Notes: generated from the sequence alone by a model not told the origin. Numbered from the stretch's first letter, positions 8,877 through 19,088 are shown. The stretch: DNA of 64,000 bases from Caldilineaceae bacterium (GCA_026989655.1 JALSIX010000050.1:1-64000), one strand, 5' to 3'. A program made the numbers and translations.

Positions 8877-11015
8877 TCAGGCCGCGGTGGGATCCTTCGC
8901 CTCTTCTGGGGCGTGCGCAGGCCTCGCCCCGGGATCACACCGCTCGGGCGGGGGCCCCTCCTTGAAGCAGCGCAGGAGGAGGTCCACGTCCTGGCTGCGT
9001 ACAAAGGCGGTGACCACGTCGCCGGGCTGGAAGACGGTGTTGCCGTGGGGGATGAGCACCCGGCCGTGGCGCCGGATGGAGATCAGGATCGCGTCCTGGG
9101 GCATGGACGGGGCCATCTCCAACACGGAGCGGCCTACTGCGGTGTCCCCTTCCTCCAGCACCATGTCCACGAACTCGGTGCCGTCCAGGTTGTGCAGCCG
9201 GGCCCGGGCCGCCCGGTGTTGGAGCTCCGCGCGGCGGGTCAGCGCGATGTTGTAGGCCCGGATGATGTCGGAGCGGCGGATCAGGCCCAGGAGCTGCCGG
9301 CGATCCTCCCGGGAGACCACCGGCAGCCGGCCGAAGCCCCGGATGCCCATTCGGGTCAGGGCATCGCCGATGGTCTCGTCCGGGTAGGCCACCACCAGCT
9401 TTTCCAGGGGGGTGGCGATCTCCCCGACCCGGGTGTTTCGGGGCAGCCCCTGGGCGATGGCCCGGTCCAGGTCTGTGATGGTGACGATGCCCCACAGCCG
9501 GCCCTCTGGGTCCACCACCGGCAGGCCGTGGTGGTGGGTCGCGGTGAGGATGTCGGACAGCTCGGTCAGGGTGGCGTCCACGGAGATGGTGTCCACGTTC
9601 CGGGTCATCACCTCCTCCACGGTCACCGCCTGCATCACATCGATGTCCCGCCCCCCCACCAGCCGGATCCCCTTCAGCCGCAGCTTCAGGGTGTAGATGG
9701 ACTCCCGGTGCAGGGCCTCGGCCAGGAAGGTGGCGATGACCGTGGCCAGCATCAGCGGCAGGATGAGCTTGTAGTCGTTGGACATCTCGAACACGATGAG
9801 CACCGCGGTGATGGGGGCCCGGGCCGCGCCGGCGAAGACCGAGGCCATACCCACGATGGCATAGGCCCCCGGGTTCACCGCGACCGTGGGCCAGAGGCCG
9901 TGGGCCACGCGGCCCACCATGCCCCCCAGCACCGCGCCCATGAACAGGCTGGGGGCGAACACGCCGCCGGAGTTGCCGGAGCCCAGGGTGAAGCCGGTGG
10001 CCAACAGCTTGAGGGCCAACAGGGCCGCCATCATCCCCAGGGAGAGGTCGAAGTTCTCCGCGATGGTCTCGCCGATGAGGTGCAGGCCCGAGCCCAGGAC
10101 CTCCCGACCCGGCAGGGCCAGCCCCACCAGCCCGGTGAGGAGCATCCCCGTGGCCGTGCGCACCGGCAGGGGCACCTGCCAGCCGTCGAAGAGGGTCTCG
10201 AAGGTGTAGAGGACCTTGATGAAGGCCACGGCCATGAAGGAGGCCAGGACGCCCAGGACCACGTAGATGGGGAACTCGCCCAGATGGCTGACCGGGTAGG
10301 CCGGCACGGCAAAGGCCGGATTGGGCGAGAGGAAGATCCGACTCACCACGCCCGCGGCCACCGAGCTGATCACCACCATGCCGAAGTAGCGCACGGTGAA
10401 GTTGTTCAGGATCACCTCCAACGCGAAGATGGCCCCCGCAATGGGCGCGTTGAAGGTCGCGGAGATGCCGGCCGCGGCACCGCAGGCCACCAGGGTCCGG
10501 ATGCGTTCGCCGGAGAGGTGCAGCACCTGGCCCATGGTGGAGCCCAGGGCCGCGCCCGTCTGCACGATGGGGCCCTCCCGGCCCGCGGAGCCCCCGGTGC
10601 CGATGGTCAGGGACGAGGCCAGCACCTTCAGGAAGGCCACCTGGGGGCGGATGATGCCGCCCCGGATGGCCACCGCCTCCATGACCTCGGGCACCCCATG
10701 GCCCTTGGCCTCCGGGGCCCAACGCTGGATCACGTATCCCACTCCCAGCCCGGCCCCCACCATGGCCAGGAGGAGGCCGACCGCCTGGCCGAGCTGGAGC
10801 TGGAGCCACGCGGCAGCCTGCCCCACCGCGTCCAACAGCTCGATGAAGGCCACCGCGCCCAGCCCGGTGCCCACGCCCACCACCGTGGCCGTGCCCACCA
10901 GGATCAGCTCCTCAGGCACATACCAGGAGGTCCGCTCGGCCAGGTATCCCAGCAGACGATCCAGGGACGGGGAGGTAGGGGAGAGGGGGGATCTGCGGGT
11001 CGCACGTCGATCCAT
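8877..11015 (-). CDS. CLC-family chloride channel/transporter with CBS pair and TrkA-C domain
   Basis: A 712-residue membrane protein. Residues about 35-450 are the CLC pore domain with GHGVP (105-109), GREGP (145-149, gating Glu147) and GNSGGVFAP. The position of the internal proton glutamate of E. coli CLC (second Glu of the EE pair) is Val201 (ALEV), as in channel-type CLCs. Two cytoplasmic CBS domains follow (VMTRNVDTIS... and VGEIATPLEK...), then a TrkA-C domain (DTAVGRSVLEM...) at the C-terminus; these usually bind nucleotides or ions and gate transport. Start ATG 11015 has a GGAG site and a strong promoter at 11076-11104. Convergent with hsp20. Confidence 0.93.
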   Translation of the reverse strand: MDRRATRRSPLSPTSPSLDRLLGYLAERTSWYVPEELILVGTATVVGVGTGLGAVAFIELLDAVGQAAAWLQLQLGQAVGLLLAMVGAGLGVGYVIQRWAPEAKGHGVPEVMEAVAIRGGIIRPQVAFLKVLASSLTIGTGGSAGREGPIVQTGAALGSTMGQVLHLSGERIRTLVACGAAAGISATFNAPIAGAIFALEVILNNFTVRYFGMVVISSVAAGVVSRIFLSPNPAFAVPAYPVSHLGEFPIYVVLGVLASFMAVAFIKVLYTFETLFDGWQVPLPVRTATGMLLTGLVGLALPGREVLGSGLHLIGETIAENFDLSLGMMAALLALKLLATGFTLGSGNSGGVFAPSLFMGAVLGGMVGRVAHGLWPTVAVNPGAYAIVGMASVFAGAARAPITAVLIVFEMSNDYKLILPLMLATVIATFLAEALHRESIYTLKLRLKGIRLVGGRDIDVMQAVTVEEVMTRNVDTISVDATLTELSDILTATHHHGLPVVDPEGRLWGIVTITDLDRAIAQGLPRNTRVGEIATPLEKLVVAYPDETIGDALTRMGIRGFGRLPVVSREDRRQLLGLIRRSDIIRAYNIALTRRAELQHRAARARLHNLDGTEFVDMVLEEGDTAVGRSVLEMAPSMPQDAILISIRRHGRVLIPHGNTVFQPGDVVTAFVRSQDVDLLLRCFKEGPPPERCDPGARPAHAPEEAKDPTAA

Positions 11016-11075
11016 GAGACGGCTCCATGTGGCTCGACAGGCTCGATCTCCGCGGGACAAAGGGCGGACCTCCTG

Positions 11076-11104
11076 ATTATAGCCCTGGCCCAGTTGTCTG
11101 ACAA
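11076..11104 (-). promoter_or_regulatory. Promoter of the CLC gene
   Basis: On the minus strand: TTGTCA (11104-11099), 17-bp spacer, perfect TATAAT (11081-11076). The predicted transcript starts near 11069, about 54 nt before the ATG at 11015. Confidence 0.85.
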
Positions 11105-11447
11105 GCAGGCCGGCCCCTGGAACTCGAGGGGACACCCTCTTCCGGCGTCCCGGCCTCTCCCCTTCCCTCCCCATGCCCCCCTGGAACCTCAGTGCGGTCC
11201 GCAGGGCCTCAGGCGGACCGCTTCTCGGGCATGTCCTGGCCCCGAGAGCCTTGTCCCCGCTCCGTTCCCATGCGGGGCAGGGGGCGTCGGCCCCCTGACA
11301 GCCTGTCGACCCGGAAACGGGCCGAGGCACAAACAGAGATCTAACACTGGGCAGATGGAAGATTTACATCCACCTGTTACCATGGGAACGGATAGAGGCC
11401 ATGTCGGGGCGACATGCCGATCCAGAAGTGCCGGGAGAGCAAGGACC
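11105..11447. other. Intergenic region between CLC and grpE
   Basis: No gene seen. An 8-bp perfect GC-rich hairpin lies at 11278-11297 (CAGGGGGC, loop GTCG, GCCCCCTG) without a T run. An A/T-richer stretch at 11330-11395 is the likely place for the grpE promoter, but I cannot define convincing -35/-10 boxes or a CIRCE/HrcA operator. Confidence 0.5.
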
Positions 11448-12206
11448 ATGGGGCCATTCGATCCGCGGAACCCGTACTTTCGGCGAAGGGCCGGTGGGCG
11501 GGCCCAGGGCACGCCCACGTTGGAGGACTACCGCAGGCTGTCGGAGGCCTATCGCAGCCTGCAGACAGAGCACGCGGAGATGGCCCGAGAGCTTGCCGCG
11601 GCCCAGGAAGCCCTGCGCCAGCAGGCTCAACGGGCCGCGGAGCTGGAGGAGGCCCTCCACGCGGCCCAGCAGAAGGTGGCCGAGCTGGAGGAGTGGCTCG
11701 CGGAGGCTCGAAACCGGCCGGAAACGGCCGAGGAGGCCGCATGGCGCGAACGGTATCTTCGGCTCCAGGCGGAACTGGACACCTATCGGCGCCGCCTGGA
11801 GGAGCGCAGCCAGGCACAGATCGCCGAACAACAGGAGCGGGTGCTCCAGGACATGCTCTCCCTGGCCGATCATCTGGAGATGGCCTTGCAGCACCTGGAA
11901 CAGGTGCCGGATACGCCGGCCCTGGAGAGCTATCGGGCCAACCTGGAGGCCACCTTGCGGGCCTTTCTGGAGACCCTGCGTCGGTACGGGGTGGAACCCC
12001 TGTCGCCCCAGGGCGAGCCCTTCGATCCCACCCTCCACGAGGCGGTGGGGCAGGTGGCCAGCGACCGGGTGCCCCCGGACCACGTGGCCCACGTGGTCCG
12101 CACCGGATATCGGATCCACGACCGGCTTCTGCGCCCGGCCCGGGTCCTGGTCAGCCGGGGGCCGGTGGCGGACCCGGGCGGAGAGGAGCCGAGCGGGGCC
12201 CGATGA
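11448..12206 (+). CDS. grpE: GrpE nucleotide-exchange factor
   Basis: A 252-residue protein. A long coiled coil (about residues 25-130, repeated Glu/Ala/Gln heptads) precedes the GrpE core, in which LADHLEMALQH and the beta-wing end FDPTLHEAVGQV are the recognisable family signatures. GrpE releases ADP from DnaK. It is longer than the usual 180-200 residues because of the extended N-terminal coil. Start ATG 11448 follows GAGCAAGGACC. dnaJ follows on the same strand after about 110 bp. dnaK is not next to it and not in this window. Confidence 0.9.
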   Translation: MGPFDPRNPYFRRRAGGRAQGTPTLEDYRRLSEAYRSLQTEHAEMARELAAAQEALRQQAQRAAELEEALHAAQQKVAELEEWLAEARNRPETAEEAAWRERYLRLQAELDTYRRRLEERSQAQIAEQQERVLQDMLSLADHLEMALQHLEQVPDTPALESYRANLEATLRAFLETLRRYGVEPLSPQGEPFDPTLHEAVGQVASDRVPPDHVAHVVRTGYRIHDRLLRPARVLVSRGPVADPGGEEPSGAR

Positions 12207-12314
12207 CCTGGAGGCGTATCCGTCTGTACAGGCCCTGGTGACCTCGGTGGAGCGACCGGTTCGTGGCCGGGCCGGTTCCCGAGGTCCAGCCAGGCGCCAG
12301 TGATGGGGGCGACT

Positions 12315-13313
12315 ATGGTGGAATACAAGGACTACTATGCCATCCTGGGGGTGCCCCGGGATGCGGACGAACAGACCATCAAGAAGGCCTACCGGAAGCT
12401 GGCCCGCCAGTACCATCCGGACGTGAACCCGGGCGACGCGGAGGCCGAACGGAAGTTCAAGGAGATCAACGAGGCCTACGCGGTCCTGTCGGACCCGGAG
12501 AAGCGCCGGAAGTACGACCGCTTCGGCGCGCAGTGGGAGCAGTACGAACGGGCTGGGGTGAACCCGGAGGACGTGATCTGGCAGGACTTCGGGGTCGGCC
12601 CGGGGGGGGGCCGCACCTATACCCGAACCGTCACGCCGGAGGAGTTGGACGAGCTGTTGGGGGGCCTGGGCGGTTTCGCCGGCGGGGGCTTCTCCGATTT
12701 CTTCGAGAACCTCTTCGGTGGCGGCATCGGAGGAGCCCGCCCGCGGGCTCGACGGCCCCACTCCGCGGATTTCCGCGGGCGCCCGGCCCAGGGTCAGGAC
12801 GTGGAGGTCCCGGTGGAGGTCACCCTGGAGGAGGCCTACCGGGGTGCGACACGCACGCTGCAGATGGAGGATGGGCGCCGTATCGAGGTGCGGATCCCTC
12901 CGGGTGTGCGCACCGGTTCCCGCATCCGGATCGCGGGCGAAGGCGCGCCCGGCCCGGATGGCCGCCGGGGTGATCTCTACCTGCGGGTGCGGGTGGCCCC
13001 CCACCCGCGGTTCCGCCCGGAAGGGGACGACCTGCACACCTCGGCCCAGGTGGATCTGTACACCGCGGTGCTGGGCGGGGAGATCCAGGTCCCCACCCTG
13101 GACCGACCGGTCATGCTCCGGATTCCGCCAGGGACCCAGCCTGGCAAGCGTTTCCGGCTGCGGGGCCTGGGCATGCCCAGCCTGAAGGACCCCAGCAAAC
13201 GGGGCGACCTCTTCGTGGAGGTCCGGGTGGCGATTCCCACCGACCTCAGCCCCGAGGAGCGGCGGCTCTTCCAGGAGCTGCGGCGCCTGCGTGAGGGACA
13301 GCGGGTCTCCTGA
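12315..13313 (+). CDS. dnaJ: DnaJ/CbpA-type co-chaperone without zinc domain
   Basis: About 332 residues. The J domain (1-70) starts [12 protein letters not shown] and carries the HPD motif (YHPDVNPGD). A Gly/Phe-rich linker follows (about 100-145). Two C-terminal substrate-binding beta domains run from about 155 to 325 ([16 protein letters not shown] and [11 protein letters not shown]). The four CxxCxGxG zinc repeats of classical DnaJ are absent, which makes it a CbpA-type (class B) protein. It stimulates DnaK ATPase and delivers substrates. ATG 12315 is chosen because J domains normally begin within a few residues; GTG 12300 and ATG 12303 are also in frame. Confidence 0.93.
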   Translation: MVEYKDYYAILGVPRDADEQTIKKAYRKLARQYHPDVNPGDAEAERKFKEINEAYAVLSDPEKRRKYDRFGAQWEQYERAGVNPEDVIWQDFGVGPGGGRTYTRTVTPEELDELLGGLGGFAGGGFSDFFENLFGGGIGGARPRARRPHSADFRGRPAQGQDVEVPVEVTLEEAYRGATRTLQMEDGRRIEVRIPPGVRTGSRIRIAGEGAPGPDGRRGDLYLRVRVAPHPRFRPEGDDLHTSAQVDLYTAVLGGEIQVPTLDRPVMLRIPPGTQPGKRFRLRGLGMPSLKDPSKRGDLFVEVRVAIPTDLSPEERRLFQELRRLREGQRVS

Positions 13314-13353
13314 GGCCCGGAGCAACCACACCACAGGGGGAGGTGATGGGGCT

Positions 13354-14436
13354 ATGGAGATGGACCTGCGCATCGGAGCCCAGGTGCACTTCCAGGACGG
13401 TCGAGGCGGCAAGCTGGTCAAGGTGGTGGTGGACCCGACCACCCGGCGGGTGACCCATCTGGTGGTGGAGAAGGGTTTCCTCCAGAAGGAGGACCGGGTC
13501 CTGCCTGTGAGCCTGGTGGAACGGACCACCCCGGAGGCCATCCACCTGGCGCTGGCGAGCCGGGAGCTCCGGCGGTATCCCATCTACCGAGAGCTGGAGT
13601 TCGTGGAGCCGGCACCGGACTGGGAGTACAACCGCTATCGTCGGAACCAGGTGGTCCACTGGGCCACCTACTACGGCATCGTGACCGTCGATCCCATCAT
13701 CCCCTATGTGCGTTACAGGATCCATGAAGGGGTGCCGGCCACCCAGGAGGTCATCGGGCGCGGCACCCCGGTCCGGACCTTGGACGGGATGGTGGGGCGG
13801 CTGGACCACGTGTTGGTCCACCGGGAGACCGGGGAGATCACCCACCTGGTCCTCCGCCGGGGCGTCTTCAACCGGCGGCTGGTGGTGCCCATGTCCCTGG
13901 TGAAGGAGATCGACGATGAGGGCATCTTCCTGGACCTGACCAACCAGGAGCTCCGGGGGCTGCCCCAGTACACACCTCGGGCCGGGGTGGACATCCTGGA
14001 GGACCTGCGGCGGCGGCTGGCGTCCTCTCGGTTCGACTTCCGGGATGTCCAGGCCCGGGTGGTGGACCAGGTGGTCCACCTCACCGGTGTGGTCCAGGAC
14101 ATCGAGGCCAAGCGGGAGGCCGAGGAGATCGCCCGCTCTGTGCCCGGCGTGGTGGATGTGGCGAACCAGTTGGACACGGACACGGCCATCATGGCCCGGG
14201 TGGTGGCGGCTCTGGCCGACGATCCGCGGACCGCGAACGCGGTCATCGAGGTGGCCAGCGACCGAGGGGTGGTCACCCTGAGCGGCACGGTGGACAGCCC
14301 AGAGGTCCGAGGGGCCGCCCAGGAGATCGCGGCCAGGCAGCCAGGGGTGGTCGCGGTGGTCAACGCCCTGGAGGTGCAGCCCCGGGAACCCGCCTGGGAG
14401 ATCCCGGTGGTCACGCCGCCTCCGCAGCCCCAGTGA
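13354..14436 (+). CDS. PRC-barrel and double BON domain protein
   Basis: A 360-residue protein with start ATG 13354 behind GGGGGAGGTGAT. Residues 1-75 and about 120-195 are two PRC-barrel-like units (RIGAQVHF...GKLVKVVVD and GTPVRTLDGMVGRLDHV). Residues about 225-280 and 285-345 are two BON domains (VVHLTGVVQDIEAKREAEEIA and GVVTLSGTVDSPEVRG). No signal peptide is evident. BON domains bind membranes or lipids and PRC barrels often bind RNA or partner proteins. In this setting between dnaJ and hsp20 it is likely a stress-related protein, but the exact function is unknown. Confidence 0.8.
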   Translation: MEMDLRIGAQVHFQDGRGGKLVKVVVDPTTRRVTHLVVEKGFLQKEDRVLPVSLVERTTPEAIHLALASRELRRYPIYRELEFVEPAPDWEYNRYRRNQVVHWATYYGIVTVDPIIPYVRYRIHEGVPATQEVIGRGTPVRTLDGMVGRLDHVLVHRETGEITHLVLRRGVFNRRLVVPMSLVKEIDDEGIFLDLTNQELRGLPQYTPRAGVDILEDLRRRLASSRFDFRDVQARVVDQVVHLTGVVQDIEAKREAEEIARSVPGVVDVANQLDTDTAIMARVVAALADDPRTANAVIEVASDRGVVTLSGTVDSPEVRGAAQEIAARQPGVVAVVNALEVQPREPAWEIPVVTPPPQPQ

Positions 14437-14514
14437 TGGGGATCGCGCCGGCGCGCAGAGCGGGCATTCGGCGTGGAGCGAGCGTGGGAGACCGAACGAG
14501 AAGGAGGTGTGACC

Positions 14515-15075
14515 ATGATCACGAGACATCGTCTGCCGGCCCTGTGGGAGCCCTTCGAGTCCCCCAGCCTGGGGCCTGGGTGGCGCGAGCTGTGGGACTG
14601 GTGGGTCCAGGACCCCTTCCTGGTCTCGCCTCGGGCCTTCGAGAGGTTGCCGGCCTGGGTGCACCAGACCATGACCATGGACATCGCGGAGACGGACGAG
14701 GCCCTGGTGATCCGGGTGACCCTGCCCGGTGTGCGTCCGGGGGATATCCAGGTGGAGGAACAGGGCGGTGTCCTGCTGATCCGGGCCGAACAGCGGGAGG
14801 AGCAGGACCTGCAACGAGGTCGCTGGCTGGTTCGAGAGCGACGTTATGGCCACTGGGAGCGGGCCATTCGGCTGCCCGACAACGTGGCCGTGGACCGGAT
14901 CCGGGCCCACTACGCCAACGGGGTGCTGGCCATCACCGTGCCCAAGCGGACCCGGGGCCAGTCCTTCCTGAAGCGTATCGGCGTGAGCCTGCCTCGTTTT
15001 CGGCTGCCACGGCCCCGTCGACCCCGGGACGAGGCCGGGCAGAAGCCGGTGAAGGTCAAGGTGAAGGTGAAGTAG
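14515..15075 (+). CDS. Second Hsp20/alpha-crystallin family protein
   Basis: A 186-residue protein starting at ATG behind GAAGGAGGTGTGACC. The N-terminal 50 residues are Trp-rich, typical of the variable arm. The alpha-crystallin domain is at about 55-150 (LPGVRPGDIQV, ANGVLAITVPK). Unlike the first Hsp20 it has a strongly basic C-terminal tail, ending in a Val-Lys repeat, in place of a clear I-x-I motif. Such a tail could mediate nucleic-acid or membrane contact (inference). It closes the stress island and faces ald with only 37 bp between stops. Confidence 0.93.
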   Translation: MITRHRLPALWEPFESPSLGPGWRELWDWWVQDPFLVSPRAFERLPAWVHQTMTMDIAETDEALVIRVTLPGVRPGDIQVEEQGGVLLIRAEQREEQDLQRGRWLVRERRYGHWERAIRLPDNVAVDRIRAHYANGVLAITVPKRTRGQSFLKRIGVSLPRFRLPRPRRPRDEAGQKPVKVKVKVK

Positions 15076-15112
15076 GGGCGGGGCGGCCTGGGAGCACACC
15101 TCGGCCCGGTCT

Positions 15113-16231
15113 CTATGGCCTTGGGCCCAGGGCCGCGAGCGGCTCGCGGTAGGGCATGTGGAAGGAGTCGGCCACCGCGGCGTGGGTCAGATGGCCGCGA
15201 TGGGTGTTCAGCCCATGCTGGAGGGCTGGGTCTTCCCGGATGGCGTCCAGTCCCTGGGCAGCCAATTTGAGGATGTAGGGCTGGGTCTGGTTGGTCAGGG
15301 CAAAGGTGCTGGTGCGGGGCACCGCGCCGGGCATGTTGGCCACCCCGTAGTGGACGATGCCGTCCACGATGAAGGTGGGGTCGCTGTGGGTGGTGGGGCG
15401 GCTGGTCTCCACGCAGCCGCCCTGGTCCACGGAGACATCCACGATGACGGCCCCTCTCTTCATGTGTTGGAGCATGGGTCGGGTGACCAGCCAGGGGGCT
15501 CGGTGTCCGGGGATCAGCACGGCGCCCACCACCAGGTCCGCGGTGTAGACAGCCTCCTCGATGTTGTGCTCGTTGCTGGTGCGGGTCTGCAGCCGGCCGT
15601 GGTAGATGTCGTCCAGGTACTGGAGCCGGCTGTGGTCGATGTCCAGCACGATGACCTGGGCGCCCAGGCCCACCGCGATCCGGGCGGCATTGGTTCCCAC
15701 CGTGCCGCCCCCCAGGATGACCACGGTGCCGGGCTCCACGCCCGGCACCCCTCCCAGCAGCACCCCTCGTCCCTGCATGTGTTTCTCCAGATAGGCCGCA
15801 CCCACCTGGACGGCCATGCGGCCGGCCACCTCGCTCATGGGGATCAACAGGGGCAGTCGACCGTCTGAGGTCTGGACGGTCTCGTAGGCGATCGCGGTGG
15901 TCCCGCTCTCCAGCAGCCGTTCCGTGAGGGCTCGGTCCGCGGCCAGGTGGAGGTAGGTGAAGAGGATCAGCCCCTCCCGCAGGTAGGGGTATTCCGGCTC
16001 GATGGGCTCCTTCACCTTCACCACCATCTCCGCGGACCAGGCCTCCTCGGCCGAGTCCACGAGGGTGGCCCCTGCGGCCTCGTATTCCGCGTCGGGCAGC
16101 GCGCTGCCCTCCCCGGCGCCCCGTTCCACCAGCACCCGGTGTCCCTGGCGGACCAGGGCGCGCACGGTGCCGGGGACCATGCCGACCCGATACTCGTCGG
16201 GCTTGATCTCCTTGGGCAGGCCGATGATCAT
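15113..16231 (-). CDS. ald: Alanine dehydrogenase
   Basis: A 372-residue protein, the usual family length. It catalyses the NAD-dependent interconversion of L-alanine with pyruvate and ammonia. The N-terminus [17 protein letters not shown] is diagnostic. The substrate Lys lies in VVKVKEP and the catalytic His in TYLHLAAD; the NAD-binding Rossmann motif is [13 protein letters not shown]. Start ATG 16231 has AAAGGAGAAGACCC upstream. It is followed after 64 bp upstream on the map by the enoyl-CoA hydratase gene but has its own ribosome site. Confidence 0.96.
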   Translation of the reverse strand: MIIGLPKEIKPDEYRVGMVPGTVRALVRQGHRVLVERGAGEGSALPDAEYEAAGATLVDSAEEAWSAEMVVKVKEPIEPEYPYLREGLILFTYLHLAADRALTERLLESGTTAIAYETVQTSDGRLPLLIPMSEVAGRMAVQVGAAYLEKHMQGRGVLLGGVPGVEPGTVVILGGGTVGTNAARIAVGLGAQVIVLDIDHSRLQYLDDIYHGRLQTRTSNEHNIEEAVYTADLVVGAVLIPGHRAPWLVTRPMLQHMKRGAVIVDVSVDQGGCVETSRPTTHSDPTFIVDGIVHYGVANMPGAVPRTSTFALTNQTQPYILKLAAQGLDAIREDPALQHGLNTHRGHLTHAAVADSFHMPYREPLAALGPRP

Positions 16232-16295
16232 GGGTCTTCTCCTTTGAAGAGGGTGGGCGACGCTCTCCGATGGAGGGCGATCCGTGTCCAGACCA

Positions 16296-17087
16296 TCAGA
16301 GGTGGGAGAAATCCGGGCGGCGTTTCTCGAAGAAGGCCTGGAGGGCCTCGGCCGCCTCGGGCCCCTGGAGCTGGGCCGCGAAGTGGTACATCTCCACGGC
16401 CATGGTCTCCTCCAGCGTGTCCAGCACGGCCCGACGCATGAGCTGCTTGGTCAGGCGCAGGGCCATGGGGGCCTTTCGGGCCAGGGCGTGGGCTCGTTCC
16501 CGGGCCACCGGCTCCACCTGTTCAGGTGGCAGGACCTGGTTGACGAGTCCAAGCTCCTGGGCCTGGGCAGCCCCGAAGGGCTCGGCCAGGAGGAGGAGCT
16601 CCGCGGCCCGTCGTTGGCCCAGGGCGGTGGGCAGCAGGTAGGAGGAGCCGGCCTCTGGCACCAGGCCCAGGTCCACGAAGGGGAGGTGGAAACGAGCGGT
16701 CTCCCCCGCGTAGACCAGGTCGCAGTGGAGGAGCATGGTGGTGCCGATGCCCACAGCCACCCCGTTCACCGCGGCCACCAGGGGTTTGGGGAAATGGACC
16801 AGGGCGTGGAGGAAGCGGGCCACCGGGCTCTCCTCGGGGGCTCCGGGCTGGGGGTCCAATGGGTGGGCCAGGAAGTCGCCCAGGTCGTTGCCCGCGGTGA
16901 AGGCCTCGGGGGTGCCGGCGAGCAGGGCCACCCGGACCCCGTCGTCCTGGGCCGCGCTCGTCAGGGCCTGGGCCAGGGCCCGGTACATGGGCTGGGTCAG
17001 GGCGTTGCGCTTCTCCGGGCGGTGGATGCGGATGAGCTGCACCCGGCCATCCCGTTCGAGCTGGATGTGTGGTGTCGTGCTGGACAT
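16296..17087 (-). CDS. Enoyl-CoA hydratase/isomerase family protein
   Basis: A 263-residue crotonase-fold protein. The oxyanion-hole segments are [11 protein letters not shown] and [11 protein letters not shown]. Of the two catalytic glutamates of hydratases only the second position is kept, in GLVPEAGSS. The AGNDL and PEAGSS pattern is typical of delta3-delta2-enoyl-CoA isomerases and PaaG-like enzymes rather than true hydratases. It probably acts in fatty-acid or aromatic-CoA breakdown. Start ATG 17087 with CCGGAGCGGAGC upstream lies only 17 bp after the stop of the ABC exporter gene, so the two are likely co-transcribed. Confidence 0.88.
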   Translation of the reverse strand: MSSTTPHIQLERDGRVQLIRIHRPEKRNALTQPMYRALAQALTSAAQDDGVRVALLAGTPEAFTAGNDLGDFLAHPLDPQPGAPEESPVARFLHALVHFPKPLVAAVNGVAVGIGTTMLLHCDLVYAGETARFHLPFVDLGLVPEAGSSYLLPTALGQRRAAELLLLAEPFGAAQAQELGLVNQVLPPEQVEPVARERAHALARKAPMALRLTKQLMRRAVLDTLEETMAVEMYHFAAQLQGPEAAEALQAFFEKRRPDFSHL

Positions 17088-17104
17088 GCTCCGCTCCGGA
17101 GTGG

Positions 17105-18895
17105 CTAGGCGCGGGCGAAGATCGCCCGGTAGGCCGGCGAGGTGCGCATGAGCTCCTGGTGGGTGCCCACGGCCACCACCTGGCCCTTGCGAAGGACCAC
17201 GATGAGGTCGGCCCAGCGGATCTGGGACAGGCGATGGGTGATGAGGATGGTGGTGCGCCCACGGGTTGCGGCCTCGATGGCCCGTTGGATCTTGTCCTCG
17301 GTGGCGCTGTCGATGGCGCTGGTGGAGTCGTCCAGGATCAGGATCGCGGGGTCGGTGAGGAAGGCCCGGGCCAGGGCAATGCGCTGGCGCTGGCCTCCGG
17401 AGAGCATGACCCCCCGTTCTCCCACCACCGTGTCGTATCCGTCGGGGAAGCGTTGGATGAACTCGTGGGCCTGGGCCGCTCGGGCCGCGGCCTCGATCTC
17501 CTCCTGGGTGGCGTCGGGGCGACCGAACGCGATGTTCTCGCGGATGGTGCGGCTGAAGAGGAAGACATCCTGTTCGATGATGCTGATCTGGCGGCGGAGG
17601 GCCTCCAGATCCCACTCCCGCACGTCGACCCCGTCGATGAGGACCCGTCCCTGGTCCACATCGTAGATCCGGTTGATGAGCTTGGCCACCGTGCTCTTGC
17701 CCGATCCGGTCTGGCCGACCAGGGCCAGGGTCTGGCCGGGGCGTACATGGAAGGAGACATCGGTCAGCGCGGGCCGGGGCCGGTGGCCGTGGAGCTGCTC
17801 CACCAGGGGGTCCGGCGGACGGTAGTGGAAGGTCACGTGCTCGAAGCGGATATCGCCCCGGATGGCCCCTCGGTGGCCGCCCACGTTCCGGTCCAACTCC
17901 GTCTCCGCGCGGATCAGCTCCAGGATCCGGCGGGCACTGGAAAGGCCGGACGAGACCTGGGAGTAGGCGAAGAGGGAGACGAAGACCGGAAAGCCGAAGA
18001 GGGTGAGGAGGCCCACGTAGGCGATCACATCGCCCACGGCCAGGGCTCCGCTCCGGTAGAGGAAGAGGCTGTGTCCCAGGCCCGCTCCCTGGGCGACGCC
18101 CAGAAGCAGCAGGGGGATGAAACGGGCCTCGATCCGGCCCTGGTGGACGAAGGCCTCGCGGACGGCCTCCGCGTAGCGGTTGAAGCGGGCGATCTCCCGC
18201 TCCTCCTGCGCGGAGCCCTTGACGGTCTCGATGCCCTCGATGGCCTCGGTCAGGACCGCGTTCATCTGCCCGAACCGAGCCCGCACCGCGTGGGTGGCCG
18301 GGGCCAGGGTCTTCAGGTAGTGGGCCAGGGAGAGGAGGTAGAGCCCGGTGAAGGCCAGGGGGATCCAGACCAGGGTCGGGTGGATGGAGGGGGCCACCAG
18401 GATCGGGAGCAGGAGGAAGTTGCCCGAACCGATGACCAGGTTGATGCCCGGCGCGATCATGAGGGCCAATTCCCGCACATCGTTGGTGGCCCGGGCCATC
18501 ATCTCGCCGGTGGGGTAGGCGTCGTGGAAGCGCATGCTCTTGCCCAGGAGTTCGGCGTAGAGCTCGCGGCGGGCATCCCGTTCCAGCCGTTGGGCCACGA
18601 TCTCCGCGCCGGCGTTCCGGGTGAACTGGAGGAGGCTACGAACGGCCTGGCTGCCCACCAGCAGGAGGGAGGTCCACAGCAGGGCCCGGGTGTTGACCGG
18701 TTGCTGGGTGACCGCGTTGAAGGCCTGGCCGGTGTAGATGGGCACCGCGGTGGCCAGGGCCGCGTTGCCAAAGGCCCCACTGGCCAGGAGGGCCAGCAAC
18801 CAGAGGTGGCGGCGCAGGGAGGAGAGCAGCCAGCGGATGGGCCCCCGACGGTCTGTCCGGGGGAGGTCCTCGACGGCAAATTCGCTTTTGAGCAT
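17105..18895 (-). CDS. ABC exporter half-transporter with degenerate catalytic site
   Basis: A 596-residue protein. Six membrane helices (about 30-325) of an exporter-type transmembrane domain are followed by the ATPase domain with Walker [11 protein letters not shown]-loop IEQDVF, signature LSGGQRQR, Walker [13 protein letters not shown] and H-loop ITHR. The residue after the Walker B Asp is Asp instead of the catalytic Glu. That substitution marks the degenerate half of heterodimeric exporters such as TM287/288 and BmrCD, whose partner is normally the adjacent gene; none is adjacent here. Exported substrate unknown (drugs, lipids or peptides). ATG 18895 is used; ATG 18949 is also open and neither has a strong ribosome site. 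Confidence 0.92.
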   Translation of the reverse strand: MLKSEFAVEDLPRTDRRGPIRWLLSSLRRHLWLLALLASGAFGNAALATAVPIYTGQAFNAVTQQPVNTRALLWTSLLLVGSQAVRSLLQFTRNAGAEIVAQRLERDARRELYAELLGKSMRFHDAYPTGEMMARATNDVRELALMIAPGINLVIGSGNFLLLPILVAPSIHPTLVWIPLAFTGLYLLSLAHYLKTLAPATHAVRARFGQMNAVLTEAIEGIETVKGSAQEEREIARFNRYAEAVREAFVHQGRIEARFIPLLLLGVAQGAGLGHSLFLYRSGALAVGDVIAYVGLLTLFGFPVFVSLFAYSQVSSGLSSARRILELIRAETELDRNVGGHRGAIRGDIRFEHVTFHYRPPDPLVEQLHGHRPRPALTDVSFHVRPGQTLALVGQTGSGKSTVAKLINRIYDVDQGRVLIDGVDVREWDLEALRRQISIIEQDVFLFSRTIRENIAFGRPDATQEEIEAAARAAQAHEFIQRFPDGYDTVVGERGVMLSGGQRQRIALARAFLTDPAILILDDSTSAIDSATEDKIQRAIEAATRGRTTILITHRLSQIRWADLIVVLRKGQVVAVGTHQELMRTSPAYRAIFARA

Positions 18896-19019
18896 AGATA
18901 GCCAGGCGGAACTGGGCTTGGGACTGGGCCATGGATGCCCGGTCATCATAGCCCAAAGTGATGGGGAAAGGCAAACCGTTCGGCGGAGATTCCCAGAGGC
19001 TCAGGGAGGGGAAGGCCTG

Positions 19020-19060
19020 GGAAAGCAAGGGGGCCGCTGGTTGCGGCCCCCTTGCTTTCC
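19020..19060. terminator. Strong 18-bp perfect hairpin, possible bidirectional terminator or leader element
   Basis: Bases 19020-19037 pair perfectly with 19043-19060 around the loop TGGTT. The arms end in GGAAAGC and GCTTTCC, so neither strand has a long T run. It lies in the 596-bp gap between the ABC gene and the npdG gene, 28 bp before the small ORF at 19089. Confidence 0.65.
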
Positions 19061-19088
19061 CACACCAACCACAGAAAGGAGGAAACGC

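Noticed and set aside
8766-11447. Plus-strand open frame continuing upstream of grpE
   Set aside because: It is the reverse of the CLC gene. Only the part from ATG 11448 codes for GrpE.
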